This document shows positions 12,133-23,952 of a DNA stretch of 64,000 nt, piece after piece. The position numbers and the translations under genes were made by a program. This DNA is from Anagrus nilaparvatae (taxonomy: Eukaryota; Arthropoda; Insecta; Hymenoptera; Mymaridae): NCBI GenBank assembly GCA_022575985.1, contig JAKSXM010000246.1:11364001-11428000 (forward strand), given 5' to 3'. Within the stretch, counting starts at the first letter, position 1; the number at the start of each line of letters is the position of its first letter. The notes beneath the pieces are model-generated. The model was not told the origin of the DNA. It was given only the letters and a program-made list of their open reading frames with translations, and ran no database searches.

Positions 12133-13467
12133 ATGCAAGTTAAATTATTTTTAATATCATTAATATTTATAATTTACATTGATAATACTTTTGGTTCATA
12201 TCCAGGAAAATTTCCATTTATTAATTATAGAGAAAATAAATTTTGTACAATATCATTAAATTTATCAGATATCGAACTTTATCGTTTACGTACAAGTTTT
12301 ATAAATAATCCAAATATTAAAGAATTAATATTACAAAGAGATGAAATAAGTGATGTTAAATATGGTGCATTTAGAGATTTACCAAATTTAAAAATATTAG
12401 ATTTAGCTTATAATAAATTAACAGCTGATAAATTAATATCTTGGGGTTCAATAAAATTACTTGAAAAATTAATTTTAGATCATAATTCTGGAAGATCAAT
12501 ATCACTAATTACTAATATTACAACATTAACTGTTAATGATTCATTTCCAAATTTGCAGCATTTATCAGCAAGGAAATGTAACATTAATCAAATATCTGAA
12601 TCATGGACACACCATTTTTCTAATTTAAAACATTGTGATTTATCTGAAAATAAATTACATGTTCACAAAGTTGTTCAGCATTTACCAACATCGATAAATC
12701 ATTTACATTTAGAAAAAACAGAAATTAAAAATTTCTGTCCAAAACGTTTAGTTAATTTGTTATCATTGCATTTAAATGGTAATAAATTTTTATCTATTCG
12801 TAATTCTGGTAAGTGTGATGAAAATACACTTGATTTACATTTTGAAAATCACACACAACTGAATCATTTATCATTAAATGGATGTCAAATTAAAAAAATT
12901 GAAGAAACAGCATTTGAAAGTTGTAAAAACTTAAAAGTTTTACATATACAAAATAATGCATTTTCAAAAATACCAGAAAATTCATTACAAGCTTTAGAAG
13001 CACTAGAAGAATTAGATATCAGTAAAAATAAATTAGAAGAATCACCAAATTTCAGCGTTTGTAAAAGTTTAACAACATTAAATATGAATGAAATGAAAAG
13101 TACATCAATATTTCAAAAAATTGAATCAACACATTGGGAATGTAAATCTTTAAAGAAATTATCATTAAAAGGTAATGCAATTAAATCAATAGCCTCAGAA
13201 ATGTTTGAAAAATTAGAATCATTAGAATCATTAGATTTATCAAGAAATCAAATATCATCAGTTAATATTAATTGGGCAGCTAATAGTTTGAAAAAACTTA
13301 TTTTACAACAAAATATTATTTCTGATATTGAAAAAATTACAATTGGAAATGCTACTGCTTTAGAATCATTAGATATTAATCAAAATACTATAACACACTT
13401 CACTGCTAAAGGATTCCAAAATTTACCAGGCAACGTTGTTATTAACTACAAACCAGTTTGTGAATAA
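12133..13467 (+). CDS. Secreted leucine-rich-repeat protein, intronless
   Basis: This is a 444-residue open frame without introns. The ATG is the first in frame after an A-rich leader ('ttcaaaATG'). Residues 1-21 form a clear signal peptide (hydrophobic 'LFLISLIFIIYI', probable cleavage after 'NTFG'). The rest is about 14 leucine-rich repeats of 22-26 residues with the LxxLxLxxN pattern, for example 'LPNLKILDLAYNKL', 'FSNLKHCDLSENKL', 'HTQLNHLSLNGCQI', 'ALEELDISKNKLEE' and 'ESLESLDLSRNQIS'. There is no transmembrane segment, TIR domain or other domain after the repeats, and it ends 'VINYKPVCE'. So it resembles the ectodomain of Toll/chaoptin-like receptors released as a soluble protein. A probable ligand-binding or decoy role is inference. 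In aphidiine wasps, secreted Toll-like LRR proteins are known major venom components; this gene has the right architecture, but the species is not known. Codon use is strongly A/T-biased like the other host genes. Confidence 0.9.
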   Translation: MQVKLFLISLIFIIYIDNTFGSYPGKFPFINYRENKFCTISLNLSDIELYRLRTSFINNPNIKELILQRDEISDVKYGAFRDLPNLKILDLAYNKLTADKLISWGSIKLLEKLILDHNSGRSISLITNITTLTVNDSFPNLQHLSARKCNINQISESWTHHFSNLKHCDLSENKLHVHKVVQHLPTSINHLHLEKTEIKNFCPKRLVNLLSLHLNGNKFLSIRNSGKCDENTLDLHFENHTQLNHLSLNGCQIKKIEETAFESCKNLKVLHIQNNAFSKIPENSLQALEALEELDISKNKLEESPNFSVCKSLTTLNMNEMKSTSIFQKIESTHWECKSLKKLSLKGNAIKSIASEMFEKLESLESLDLSRNQISSVNINWAANSLKKLILQQNIISDIEKITIGNATALESLDINQNTITHFTAKGFQNLPGNVVINYKPVCE

Positions 13468-13543
13468 TAATTATAGTTTAAAAAAAATTTTTTTTCTTCA
13501 TTTTATTAAATTTTATTCATTTATGTAACTTTAACGTATTAAA

Positions 13544-13549
13544 AATAAA
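13544..13549 (+). terminator. Poly(A) signal of the LRR gene
   Basis: A canonical AATAAA lies 77 bases after the stop codon of the LRR gene, followed by A/T-rich sequence. The position suits a short 3' untranslated region. Confidence 0.6.
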
Positions 13550-13599
13550 TTGGTTGAAATAAAAATTTATTGAATTATTTCGTATTATATTATTTCTAA

Positions 13600-15920
13600 A
13601 TTTCTTAGTTGTTACCAAATATCAATTTTTGTTTGTTTAGTTTAGTTTTTTTTTTAAGGGGAAACATTTGAAATCTTGCATTAACCATGAAAATCTTGTC
13701 AGTCAAAGTATCCCTAATCGACGTAAATCTGGAAACGTGTGCGATTTCAAATGATCGCATATCTTCCAAAAGACTAGGTTGGTAAAAAGAGACTCACAAC
13801 GACATGACAGATTCTTACTTACTAAAAAACTGCACTTTCGATCCCCAGACCAGAACTGTTTGATTAGGTATAACTATTCTTCTCTTTTTTCTTTCTCAGA
13901 TTGATTCTGATGTACTCTAAGACCTGATACCAGTTCTCAAAATTCCCTCTGGCTTTCTGTTTCGAAATAGTGAATATTGCCCCCTTCGCCCCCAACTGGA
14001 TCCACTAGCCCCTTTGAGTTATGAGCACTCTGAAAAAAGGTAAGTTCGACGGAATCTACTTTACACACGTGTTCTGGGTCTACTTTTCTTTTTGGAAAGG
14101 GTTTGTTACAAATATATCCGTGATCACTTAAAAAATGGGTTAGGTAGAAATAAACCCCTTCATGAAAGCGGCATACTGAGCCCCCATGCGGAGTGGATGT
14201 TCATGAGAGATGAAAAATAACAAAAGGAAAAGATGGGATCAAAAAGGGCCTAAATTTTAATTATTCTTTTATTAGTATATTTTTTTACTCCAAACCCTTA
14301 AACTCCGTGTAAATATTTCATTATTTAACAGATATTTTCAGCAATTCAATTTTAAAAATTTGAAGTGACACAGCTACCCATATATTTAACAATACTCACA
14401 CATATATTTTAAAATCTAAGGAATTTTCATTTTAACTTTTATGAATAAATGCATATTATAAATATAAAAGTATCGTAAGTTCTGAAAAAGTATTTCTTGA
14501 ATGAAATTATTTATAAATTAAATAAAGATAAAATAGTTTTATTTTCATAAATATATAAATATTTTTGAGGGCAGATCAATTTGCAGCTTTATTTTTTTAT
14601 TTTTTTTGTACTTACAGATTCAAATCTAATGCTGAAAGCATACTTGACAAATGATATAACTTTTTTCTCTTGTTGTAAAACTTATCTCAATCTTTACTTT
14701 TAAGATGCTTTTTTTTTATAAAAAAAAAAAGTTGGCATACAAAACTTTTACTTATTGTTTAACTTTTTTTATTTTTTTATTATTTTTATTTTTATTATTA
14801 TTTTTATTTTTTTTTTTTGTTATGTAAAAAAAACTAAAATTTAACATAAAAAAACTTTTTTGAGTGTAATTTAGAAAAAAAAATTTTTATTCGAGTTTCT
14901 ACTGATACTTAAAAAAACAAAAATGATTTTTAACAAAAAAAAATTTTGAAAATTAAAATAGTTGTAAATTTTGTAGTCAGATTTTAATTACTTTAGTGTG
15001 CGGAGGGGGGGGGGGTATTTTTAAATCACATTGAAAGCAACACCACTTTTTTATCCTCCAAAAATTAATTTAAAAGTTTATTGGAAGCCAAAAAATATTC
15101 CCCCTCTTTTAGCGAATTTTAAGAGACCAAAATAATTATTGTAGATGAACATTTGAGAGTAACATTTTAAACAAATTTTTGATTGAAACTGCTATACACA
15201 CATAGGCAAACTCAATTTCCGGCCAATTAAAAAAATTAGTAACGCTAAAAACGAAAAAAAATATTATATTTGAGCTTTTTTGGAGCCCTAAACATAAATA
15301 AAACGTGATAAACAAGCTTTAAGAGAATGTGAAATATTTCAAAAATTCTTATGAATAAGCAGATGAGATAAAAAAATCGAAAAAAAAGTTTTTTGGATCT
15401 GGTGAAATTACCTGAAAATTGACTATATTTGTTTGTCATAATACAAAAAATTAAAATAAAATACTTGAAAAGTTTAATTAATATACAAAACTTTTATTGC
15501 TTTTGTTTGTAATTATTCATAATTATAAAATAAATATTTAATTGATTAGTTAACAAAATATCTTGATATTGCTAAAGTTTTCTGAAACTGTAGATCTATA
15601 AAACTTCAAAATCTGTAATTAATAAACTTGGTGTCCATTTAAATTCTGTAAAAAATAGATAAGAAAAGTTAAATGACACTTAAATTTAAAATAAAAAAGA
15701 TAAAAAGTAAAACATATTTTTATCTTTGGATTAATAATTATAATAAAAAATTTTTATAATTAATTTTATTTAATTTTTATACAAATATTTATAAATATTT
15801 TTATTGTATAGATATAATGCGACTAGCACGAGAGCTTGGCAAAACCAGACACGAGTTACACTAGCTTTTCGCCCATGGTGCTTACAATATTTTTTTCCAG
15901 ACAGTGGTTTTTTCTGAACC
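13600..15920. other. A+T-rich spacer, no gene seen
   Basis: No gene is supported. 13690-14220 is somewhat less A+T-rich but has no open frame. 14690-14960 is poly(A)/poly(T) sequence. 15002-15016 is a G-run. Short open frames at 15245-15439 and 15770-15958 are low-complexity. Confidence 0.4.
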
Positions 15921-15924
15921 ACGT

Positions 15925-16295
15925 GTCTTACTGTAAAAAATTTTTTTAAATTGTGCATGCGCGAGAAAATAAACTTTTGCGCTTAAACTCTTCTGGCCCT
16001 AATTTTATTCCGGTTGTCTCAAATTACTTGTTTGCATGCATTTTCAACAAAAGAAACCATTTTTTTTTCAAAGGGATTTATTTTCACTCTAAGTCTCAAA
16101 ATAATTATACTTAAAAACAAATCAAACATTTTCAAACATTCTTCCAAATCACGTGACCAAATTATAAAATCTGACCAAACATTTAAATTCTCCGACAAAT
16201 TTTACATTGGCAAAAAAAAAAAATCGAAAAGAATCGAATCTCTAGAAAATTTTCTATTGGTTCATCCAAGGAAAAAATTTTTTACTGTAAGATAC
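15925..16295. repeat. Possible small element with short terminal inverted repeats
   Basis: 'gtcttactgtaaaaaatttt' at the left matches the reverse complement of 'aaaatttttt.actgtaagat' at the right over about 20 bp. The plus-strand open frame inside (16014-16307) has no recognisable domain and is probably chance. Confidence 0.4.
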
Positions 16296-16299
16296 AGAG

Positions 16300-18600
16300 A
16301 AAAATAAGAAAAATAACCACTTCTGAAAATTAAAAAATGAAAAAAAAAACTAAAACCTCTGTAAAAAAAGACTAGAAGGCTAAAAAATGGAGAAAATTAT
16401 TATTTTACTTATATTTTTGATCAAAAATTTTTTGTAGCAGATTTGGTGATGAGACCCATCCATGAAAACTTATATGTATACAGTACACAAATATTAGCCC
16501 ATATAATAAAATAATAAAATATTAAAAATAATTATTTATTTAATAACTTTGAAATTAAAATTTCTTTTATAAATATTATATAAATGTTTGCATTATTTAT
16601 TATTTCTGTCGATCATAAAAACTTTTTAAAACATAGAAATAATAATAAAACTAAATATAAAATATTTTTTAATTTATATAGCTTTTATTTTATCTTTTTT
16701 ATCAAATAAAAAATTCAATTCATTTAAATGACGTTTATAAAGTATAGATTAATCATATTATTTTATTTGATAAAATTTATTTAATAAATTATTATTATGA
16801 TAAATAAAATAAATTTGCAAAAACTACCTTCAAAAAAGGGTATCTTTTATGCATTAGAACTTTGAGGGCCTAGATTCGGTCCATATGGGTTTTTTGGGTC
16901 GAATTTTTTAAAGTAAAATTAGAATATTTTTGCTGCTTTCAAACTGTTAGAGTCCAAAATTGATCCACATAGGTTTTATGGATCACTGATCATGAATTTC
17001 AGGGTACTGTCTACTAAAAATTGGCACTTCACCCTTAAATTTACAAAAACGTGAAATACATCAAAAATACCTCTTTCAGAGGTAGTTTTTGCTAATTAAA
17101 GTATGTAGCACCAATTTTTAGTCGATAGGACCTTGAAATTAGTGATCTGCAACCCAAGAAACCGTTATATAATAAATTTGACACTTAAAGTTAGCATATA
17201 TCAAAATACCCCTTTTTAGGGATATTTTTTACAACTTTAAGGGCGTTCCCACAATATCTCCCGGAAAAGGCCCCAAAATTCGTGATCAGTGATCCAAAAA
17301 ACCTATAGTAGACCAAGGCTCATGATGACAAGAAAAAAGTACCTCGCATAAAAATTTTATTTCAAATGCATTGATTCTGAGTATTTCAAACTTAAAGATT
17401 TTATGTTACGAAAAAACAACAGCAATGAACTAAGATTTTAGATCAAATTGTTCAAGAAGCTTAAAATTTTTGTACCTGAGTATTTTTAGCTAAAAAATAA
17501 TATACATCAAATTTTAGAACTTGTTTAAGGAATAAGAATAAAGTTTTTTTAATTTCTTTTATAACTTGTTTTAAATATAATATTTAACATGGTGTTTCGA
17601 GGTTTTGATTTACTTAACCAACCCTCAAAACTACTAACTACTAGCCTTTGCTTAAAATTGTCATAGAAAGTTTAAAAAATCTAAAAAGAAAAGTGTTTTG
17701 ATAATTACAAAAGCTTTAATTCAAGACTTTTTTGTTAAATAAAGCGAATATTTTTTATCCTCCTCTCTTTTTCCTTCCTTGAACCACTCTTTGAAAACGA
17801 ACTTGCGACTGGCTTAAGCGATAAAGTTTTAATATATAAAGAATACTTTTGCAAAATTTTAAGTTTCTAAGACGACTTTTTATTTTTGAATTTTTTTTTT
17901 CGTAAGATTTACAGTCTCCAAATCCATTAGAAAATTATTTTAGATCGCAATCAAAACCGTATTTTGATAAGGTAAAATTTTTGTTTTTAAATTTTTTTCA
18001 AACATTTAATTCTCTGAATGAAGCAACAAAATTTTTTAGCACCCACGTAACCACCCCTAATCACCCTTATTTGAGGGAAATTCATCAGGTTTTCTTCCAT
18101 AGACATATTAAAAGCTGTAAATTTATGTTTTTATAAATTAGTCCTAATCAATTTTATCTGTATTAATTGAGTCAAGTAATGAGGGAGGAGGGGTTGTATT
18201 GTAACTGGCAACCACCAGAGTTGGTCAGGTTTTCTCGGTCACTGATCACAATTTCCGGAGTCTTTTTTTACAGAAACTTGTAGAACTTATATCTTAAATT
18301 AGTAAAAACTACCTCAAAAGGAATATTTTTTATGTATTCGCACTTTTAGTATCCAAATTCGGTCTAGTGTACGTATTTTGGGTCTGTGTATTTCACCCTT
18401 AAATTAGCAACAATTATCCCTAAGTACGTGTACATAAAAAATCTCCCCTTTTTAAGGGTACCCCCTTAAAAAAAAGGATCGTCTTTAAGAAAATACCCCG
18501 GAATTTTTTAAACAACGACCCAAAAAATCTGTACTAGACAAAATCTGATGGTTATCAGTAACGATCCAATTAAACCCGTTATTTAACAGCCAAAAATTAA
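16300..18600. repeat. Tract of diverged dispersed repeats
   Basis: Blocks at about 16815-17100, 17100-17300 and 18230-18545 share phrases such as 'aaaactacct.caaaaa.gg', 'tttttgggtc' or 'caacccaa.aaacc', and 'ggtcactgatcacaa' or 'gtgatcagtgatcca', in both orientations. They look like decayed copies of one family. No coding region is supported. Confidence 0.5.
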
Positions 18601-18776
18601 AATAAACTTATAATATCTTAGAAGTAAATTTTCGGCCACCATCCTCTAATCTTTAATTTGTCAAATACTCTTTCTATTTTCAAAGTTTAAAATAAATTTT
18701 CGTTGGCCAATTTATTCCTATTTCAACTACAAGATGTTTTTTTCATCGTATTTAAAAATTTATAAAAAATAATAAT

Positions 18777-21700
18777 TTATACCTTTGGATTTATTAAACG
18801 TAGTAAAGTACTAATTCTACTGTTCATAATTTCAACTTCTAATTGTTCTTTTTGTACCTAAATTAAATAATTAGCAATTTAAAAAAAAAATCTCTAAAAA
18901 CTAATAAATTATACTTACAACTTTTTTTGTTTTTTCTAAAAATATACTTGCTTGTTGTAACTGTAAAAGCATAAAAAAATAAAAGAATATAAAAAAAAAA
19001 GAAAAAAATTTTAAGATATTATTTAATTAGATTTATAAGTACTTACGTGTTTATTTATGCAATTGTAAGCTGGTCTAACTTGTAGTACACTTTCTTTCCT
19101 TGGTAATTTCTATTTTTATAAAAAAAAAAATTTCTCTTTTAAGGATTAATTATACTTAAAATGAATAATGCTTTTTTTTTTTACTTATTCTAAGTGCATA
19201 AGTTAAAAAGCAAAAAAAAAAAAAAAAATGTTTAAGTGCTAATGGAAATAAACAAGAAAATTTGTATTTTTTTTGTGTAAGAAGAATAAATAAATGATAA
19301 AAAAAAATACCTTTTCTGTTTCATAACGTAGTTCTTCAAATTTCTTTGTGTTTGATAAAAATGCCATCCAACTCTACAAGAAAAAAGTAAATAATTATAA
19401 TAATAATAATAAACAAAGGTTTTGTATGTATATATAATATTTAATTTGTCTTTGTTATTAAAAATGTACACTGTAAAAATGTTTTCTGGGATGAAAAAGA
19501 GAACGTTTTTTGACAGGCAGAATATCTAACAAGATTATCAATTATATTTAAATTATTTTAAGAAGCCCATATTATCTTACAATAAAATTAAGTAGTTAAT
19601 ATTAAAAATAGGTAGAGCGAAGAAATCCATCTGGCACATACATAATAAATAAGACTTTCAAAATATTGGATTCGAACCAAAAATTAAGCAGTTCATCTAC
19701 TCGATGATGAAAGCTTAATTTTTAAATATTAAACCAATCTCATAGTTAGTTTCCTATAAATTTTTCGGTCTTAGAGCTTTGTCATCTAGTAATCTATAAA
19801 TGTTTTACAGTGTATTTTTAAATTAAAATTTTTTTTTCATTGTTCTTAATTCAAGTAGCAAGATTTTTTTCTTCAAATGCATATTTTATTTTATATTAAA
19901 TTTTTTATTTATTAAAAAAGAATAAAATTATTCCATATATGGGTAGATTCCTCAAGTGTATGTAAAACTAATTGCCGGGTCTTCAAATCGGTTCCAAAAT
20001 ATTTTCCCCACAAACTACTATTGAAAATAAGTTATCAGCTCAATTTTCAAGTTGCCATTTTTCGGATAGCATATTGAAAATTAGTTTTAGGCAAAGTTCC
20101 CTTGAGCGTGAAAAAAAGGAGTTTTTCCTCTGTCCCGAGATATTTCAATTTTTAGACCGTCAAATAAACTAAAAATTACTTTTTAAAAATTAGTTTTTTG
20201 AATTCCCCCGGTGAACGCAGGGCAGAGCTATATGCTGGCCCAGCATTGCTGGGGCTGGAAATCATACCTTATTCCGCTGCAGTTTTTAAAGTTAGATTTT
20301 TATTTGGTTAACTCAGTCGGAAATTCAACAAATTTTTAAATTATTAATTTAAGAATACAATTTTTTAATCAGGAGCTTTTAGATTAGATAATACAATTTT
20401 TTAATCAGGAGCTTTTAGATTAGATCTTTTTGAAGAGAATAAAAATTGGTTATAAAACAACAAAAAATCAAACCTACAAATTTTAGATAGAGCTTGAAAC
20501 TTGTAGGAAAATTTTGAGTCCGCGATAAAATCCATTTTTTTTCTCCATAGCAATAAGAGAATTACTAATAGAAAATTGTGGTTCACAAAAATTTAAAGGT
20601 GATATTTATACACACAAAAAAATGAGACAAACTGTTAAGGTATTTGTTTGGCTTACAAAGTGGTAGCATCATTTAGAACTTAGCCTAAAAAACTCTATTT
20701 TATAGAATAGAACCCTGCGAGGGGGTCTAATTTCTAGTCACAGAAGGTTCTTTCAGGTAAACTGAGAGTATGGGGGATGTTTTTACAACTACCACAACCT
20801 GTCCTGAAAGTTAGAAGCAAATCGGCTTTCAGGGCAGTTGATTCCCCTTGCTAGTCAATTTACAAGTCAATTTACATTTAAGTTTTTTTTAAAAAACAAA
20901 AAAGGACTGCCATATAAAATTAAATTTAGAAATTTAAAAATTGACGAGAGGTCTTGCCTTTAGTTCTACTTTCGGAAACTAAAGTTTGGACCGATTTCCG
21001 TGAGCCTTCATTCCAATTTGGGCCTAGTTTGCATGAAATCATTCATATATAATAGATTTATCTGAAATCTGACTCAATTATTAAATTTCTCGGAAAATTC
21101 AACTACTGTACCCACTGTTCCAATGCAAAACTTAATCTGCTTACCTAAATCCTAATCCAACACAGAACGACTCATATATCAAAAAACTTAAATTTTAATT
21201 AAAAAAATATCTTAATTATGCATAAAAAAAAATAATAAAATATTTAATTTAAAAAAATGCTAAAATTTTCTTTTAATACTTTTTTTAAAGACTGAAAAAA
21301 AGGATTTTTGGTTTAATATATATACTTTTATATTGAATCATACATGTATAGAATATTGTTTTGTGTAAAATAATATAGAACAATATGATGATATTCAAGC
21401 TTATATATATTATCTCTTTTTATATATGCATTAAATTTTTGGGCTAAAATGCTGATATAAACAGAAAATTTTCTATATTATAAAACCCCTTTTGTTTATT
21501 CACTGTTATTATTTTCTATTTCACTTTCTCTCTACTTTTTATTACACACATTCATAAAACTATATATGAAAATTTTCATACAAAATTATCTCCTAGATTT
21601 TTATTACATAATACTTAAATGTGTTTACTATGTTATCAAAATGTTTATGTACTTACAAGCATAATATAACCAAAAATAGTTGTTGTAAATAAAAATAATG

Positions 21701-21905
21701 TTAAAATTATTGGTTTTGAACCATGACCAATTAAAAATATTGTACGTAAATATTTATCGAATAATAAAAATTTGTAAATCTAAAAATAAAATAAGGTTAT
21801 GTAATACAGAAATTTAATTTTTTTTTTAATTTAAGATTTTACCAATAAGTTCCAAATTTTGCCATTACTGTAACGGTAATATTTAAATAAACGATTATCA
21901 TCCAT
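18777..21905 (-). CDS. Six-exon gene for a small membrane protein with a charged helical tail (unrecognised)
   Basis: On the minus strand six exons join into one open frame. They are 21905-21843 (starting ATG), 21779-21657, 19373-19311, 19109-19047, 18960-18919 and 18857-18777 (ending TAA). Lengths are 63, 123, 63, 63, 42 and 81 bases, so every intron is phase 0. Each has a good acceptor (for example 'ttttatttttag', 'tttttcttgtag', 'atgcttttacag') and a donor, three of them gtaagt. The 144-residue product starts 'MDDNRLFKYYRYSNGKIW', has a hydrophobic helix at about 44-62 ('PIILTLFLFTTTIFGYIML') preceded by a second hydrophobic stretch, and then a charged part ('NTKKFEELRYETEK', 'LEKTKKVVQKEQLEVEIM') likely to be helical or coiled coil, ending 'LLRLINPKV'. 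This suggests an N-terminally anchored membrane protein. I do not recognise the family. Intron 2 (2.3 kb) holds the element at 19468-19813. The last codons could instead be a donor leading to further exons ('AAG|gtataa'), so the C-terminus is less certain. Confidence 0.75.
19468..19813. mobile_element. MITE with CACTGTAAAA termini, inside an intron
   Basis: It begins 'tacactgtaaaaatgttt' and ends 'aaatgttttacagtgta', inverted over about 14 bp. It lies in intron 2 of the small membrane-protein gene. The element at 29121-29550 has the same termini (CACTGTAAAA). The interior differs and contains a 'ggattcgaacc' word without the rest of a tRNA. Confidence 0.6.
19920..21640. other. Intronic repeat DNA within the six-exon gene
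   Basis: This is part of intron 2 of the minus-strand gene. 19972-20050 matches one arm of the inverted repeat at 4952-5136. 20340-20430 has a short direct duplication ('tttttaatcaggagctttta' twice, about 50 bp apart). No exon with acceptable splice sites was found, although a very short one could be missed. Confidence 0.4.
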
Positions 21906-22439
21906 TTTTTTTAATTATTTCTAAATTTTTATTGATATATTTAATACTTGAAAATTTATATAACTTTAATTTTCTTTAAATACAAAAAATTTTTCACTTA
22001 TGTGTGTGTGCGTGTATGTGTGTTTATTGTAAATAATAAATAAAGCAGACGATATTTTTATAGACACAACAAAAAGTGAAAAAATAACCTCAAAAAATAA
22101 ATAAAAATGATTTTTAAGATAAACTTATAAATGAATAAGTAAACATGTTTTAATTAAATAATATTTAAAGTAAATAAAACTTTTTTTATAAGTATAAAAT
22201 TATAATTAAAATTTTATCTATTTTTGTAAAAGTTTTAAGAAAAGATTTTATATTTATTTAAGTTTAAAAACAGTAAGGGATTAAATAATATTTAATTTTA
22301 AAAAACTTTTGTAAATTCTTTGATAAAATAACAAAATATAAACTTATGTTAATTAGATTACATAATAAAACATCTACTAATTTTAGGCTTCAAAAAATAA
22401 TATATGTGTCTTTAAGAATAATATCAGAATTCAGGATCC

Positions 22440-22600
22440 ACCACGCCACCTATACTGGCCCCTACTCGGCGCGCTGAACTGGGCCTTCGAAAAAACAACT
22501 AAAAATAAGACTTTTCAGACAGTTTTAGCTTTCTAGGTCAAATCCTAATTTTTGGCAGCTAATTCTGCGTTTTGGCCTACTTTAGTATCGGCTTTTCGCC
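22440..22600. repeat. Dispersed repeat, less A+T-rich
   Basis: 'ggtcaaatcctaatttttgg' with 'cagctaatt.tgcgttttgg' recurs as a diverged copy at 51420-51475 ('ggccaaatccttgatttttg', 'cagccaatttttgttttcgg'). No coding region. Confidence 0.5.
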
Positions 22601-22610
22601 TCGGAAGGAA

Positions 22611-23190
22611 TTTTCGTGCGATTTGAGACATTTCTTTTTTCTGGATAAGAGCCGTATTAAAATTTTTAAAATTTTAATACGGCTCTGATTAAAATTTTTC
22701 TGCGTTAGTGATGAGAAAACGCGTCTTTGCTGGACACGTAGCCACGAAATACGTGCCTTTTGGTCAATGACCAAAAAACATTTTTTTGAGAATTTATTAT
22801 TATCTACTTTGTATCGATTTGGGCACTTTTTTTATTATAAACAATTTAAAAGAAAAAAAAATTAATTTTTCTTGTCAACGGCCAGAAAACACGTGCAAAA
22901 TTTTCGTGCGATTTGAGATATTTCTTTTTTCTGGATAAGAGCCGTATTAAAATTTTTAAAATTTTTAAAATTTTTAAAATTTTAATACGGCTCTGATTAA
23001 AATTTTTCTGCGAAAACGCGTCTTTGCTGGACACGCAGCCACGAAATACGTGCCTTTTGGTCAATGACCAAAAAACATTTTTTTGAGAATTTATTATTAT
23101 CTACTTTGTATCGATTTGGGCACTTTTTTTTATTATAAACAATTTAAAAGATAAAAAAATTAATTTTTCTTGTCAACGGCCAGAAAACAC
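22611..23190. repeat. Tandem duplication, period 290 bp, with an internal perfect hairpin
   Basis: Two copies start at 22611 and 22901 ('ttttcgtgcgatttgaga') and share 'ggacacg.agccacgaaata' and 'ggccagaaaacacgt'. Each has a palindrome bounded by 'agagccgtattaaaa' and 'ttttaatacggctct' (22649-22686 and about 22938-22994). The palindrome's core is one 'aaaattttt' unit in the first copy and expanded in the second. A third, diverged start lies at 23452-23530. The short minus-strand frames here are shadows of the repeat. Confidence 0.85.
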
Positions 23191-23274
23191 GTATATCCTG
23201 GCCGCTGCGCGACCGGAAAAGACGCGTTTTCTCGCCACTGACGAAGAAGAATCTTATACGACCCTTTTCCATAA

Positions 23275-23422
23275 GGCTAATTCCACAAACCTTCGTAAAA
23301 GCAAAAACGCAGCCGCAACGCAATTCGCACAACACGATATTCGTTTGTGCACATGCGTGTTGTGTTGTGCGCATTGCGTTGCGGCTGCGTTTTTGTGCTT
23401 ACGGAGGTTTGTGGAACTAGCC
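23275..23422. mobile_element. 148-bp MITE with long terminal inverted repeats and TAA duplication
   Basis: Termini are 'ggctaattccacaaacctt' and the inverted 'gaggtttgtggaactagcc'. Sub-terminal 'cgcagccgcaacgcaat' is also inverted ('attgcgttgcggctgcg'). It is flanked by TAA on both sides (23272-23274 and 23423-23425). A 3-bp TWA duplication is the hallmark of the PIF/Harbinger superfamily, so it is probably a Harbinger-mobilised MITE. A second copy is at 10937. Confidence 0.85.
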
Positions 23423-23727
23423 TAAATAAATAATGACCCAAATCGCAGTTTACCAACCTCGGCTTCGCCTCGGAAGGTAATTTACTTGCAATTCGGGCCA
23501 TTCTTTACTTTTCTGGACACGGGCTCGTAATATACTATTAATTAATACTAGAAAAAAAATAAAAATTTAACAAGAAAAATTTTATTTAATCATGAAATCA
23601 CATTAAAATACAACATTATTATTTTTTTTATAAACTAATTGTAACATATAAATTATAAAGCATCACAAATATTAAATTAAAATACTTTTACTTAATCACC
23701 CGAATTTATAAGTTGGTGGATTTTCTC

Positions 23728-23952
23728 TGGGATCATCCCGTCTTGGAGGAAGCACAATTCAATGTGCTCCACTGTGAGCCAGTGATAATTCCATACAAAC
23801 AACATTGCAAGTGTAATAAAATGTGCTATGGTTATAGACTTTCAAACTTATGATGGAGCACACTTTTTAACACTTAGAATATGGATTGTTTAACGAATTC
23901 TTACTGGCGCACAGTGGCGCACATTGAATTGTGCGCCAAGTGGACCGCCCCT
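23728..23952. mobile_element. MITE of about 220 bp with 50-bp inverted repeats
   Basis: The left part 'cttggaggaagcacaattca' and 'atgtgctccactgtgagcc' matches the reverse complement of the right part ('ggcgcacagtggcgcacat', 'tgaattgtgcgccaag'). The ends are near 'gggatcatcccg' and 'ggaccgcccc'. No protein is encoded. Confidence 0.75.

Noticed and set aside
14590..14700. Possible extra minus-strand exon with donor 'gtaagtac' at about 14610
   Set aside because: No pyrimidine-rich acceptor lies upstream and every frame reaching the donor hits a stop or starts without an acceptor.
19660..19690. B-box-like 'ggattcgaacc' suggesting a minus-strand tRNA
   Set aside because: No A-box, anticodon stem or acceptor stem could be found around it.
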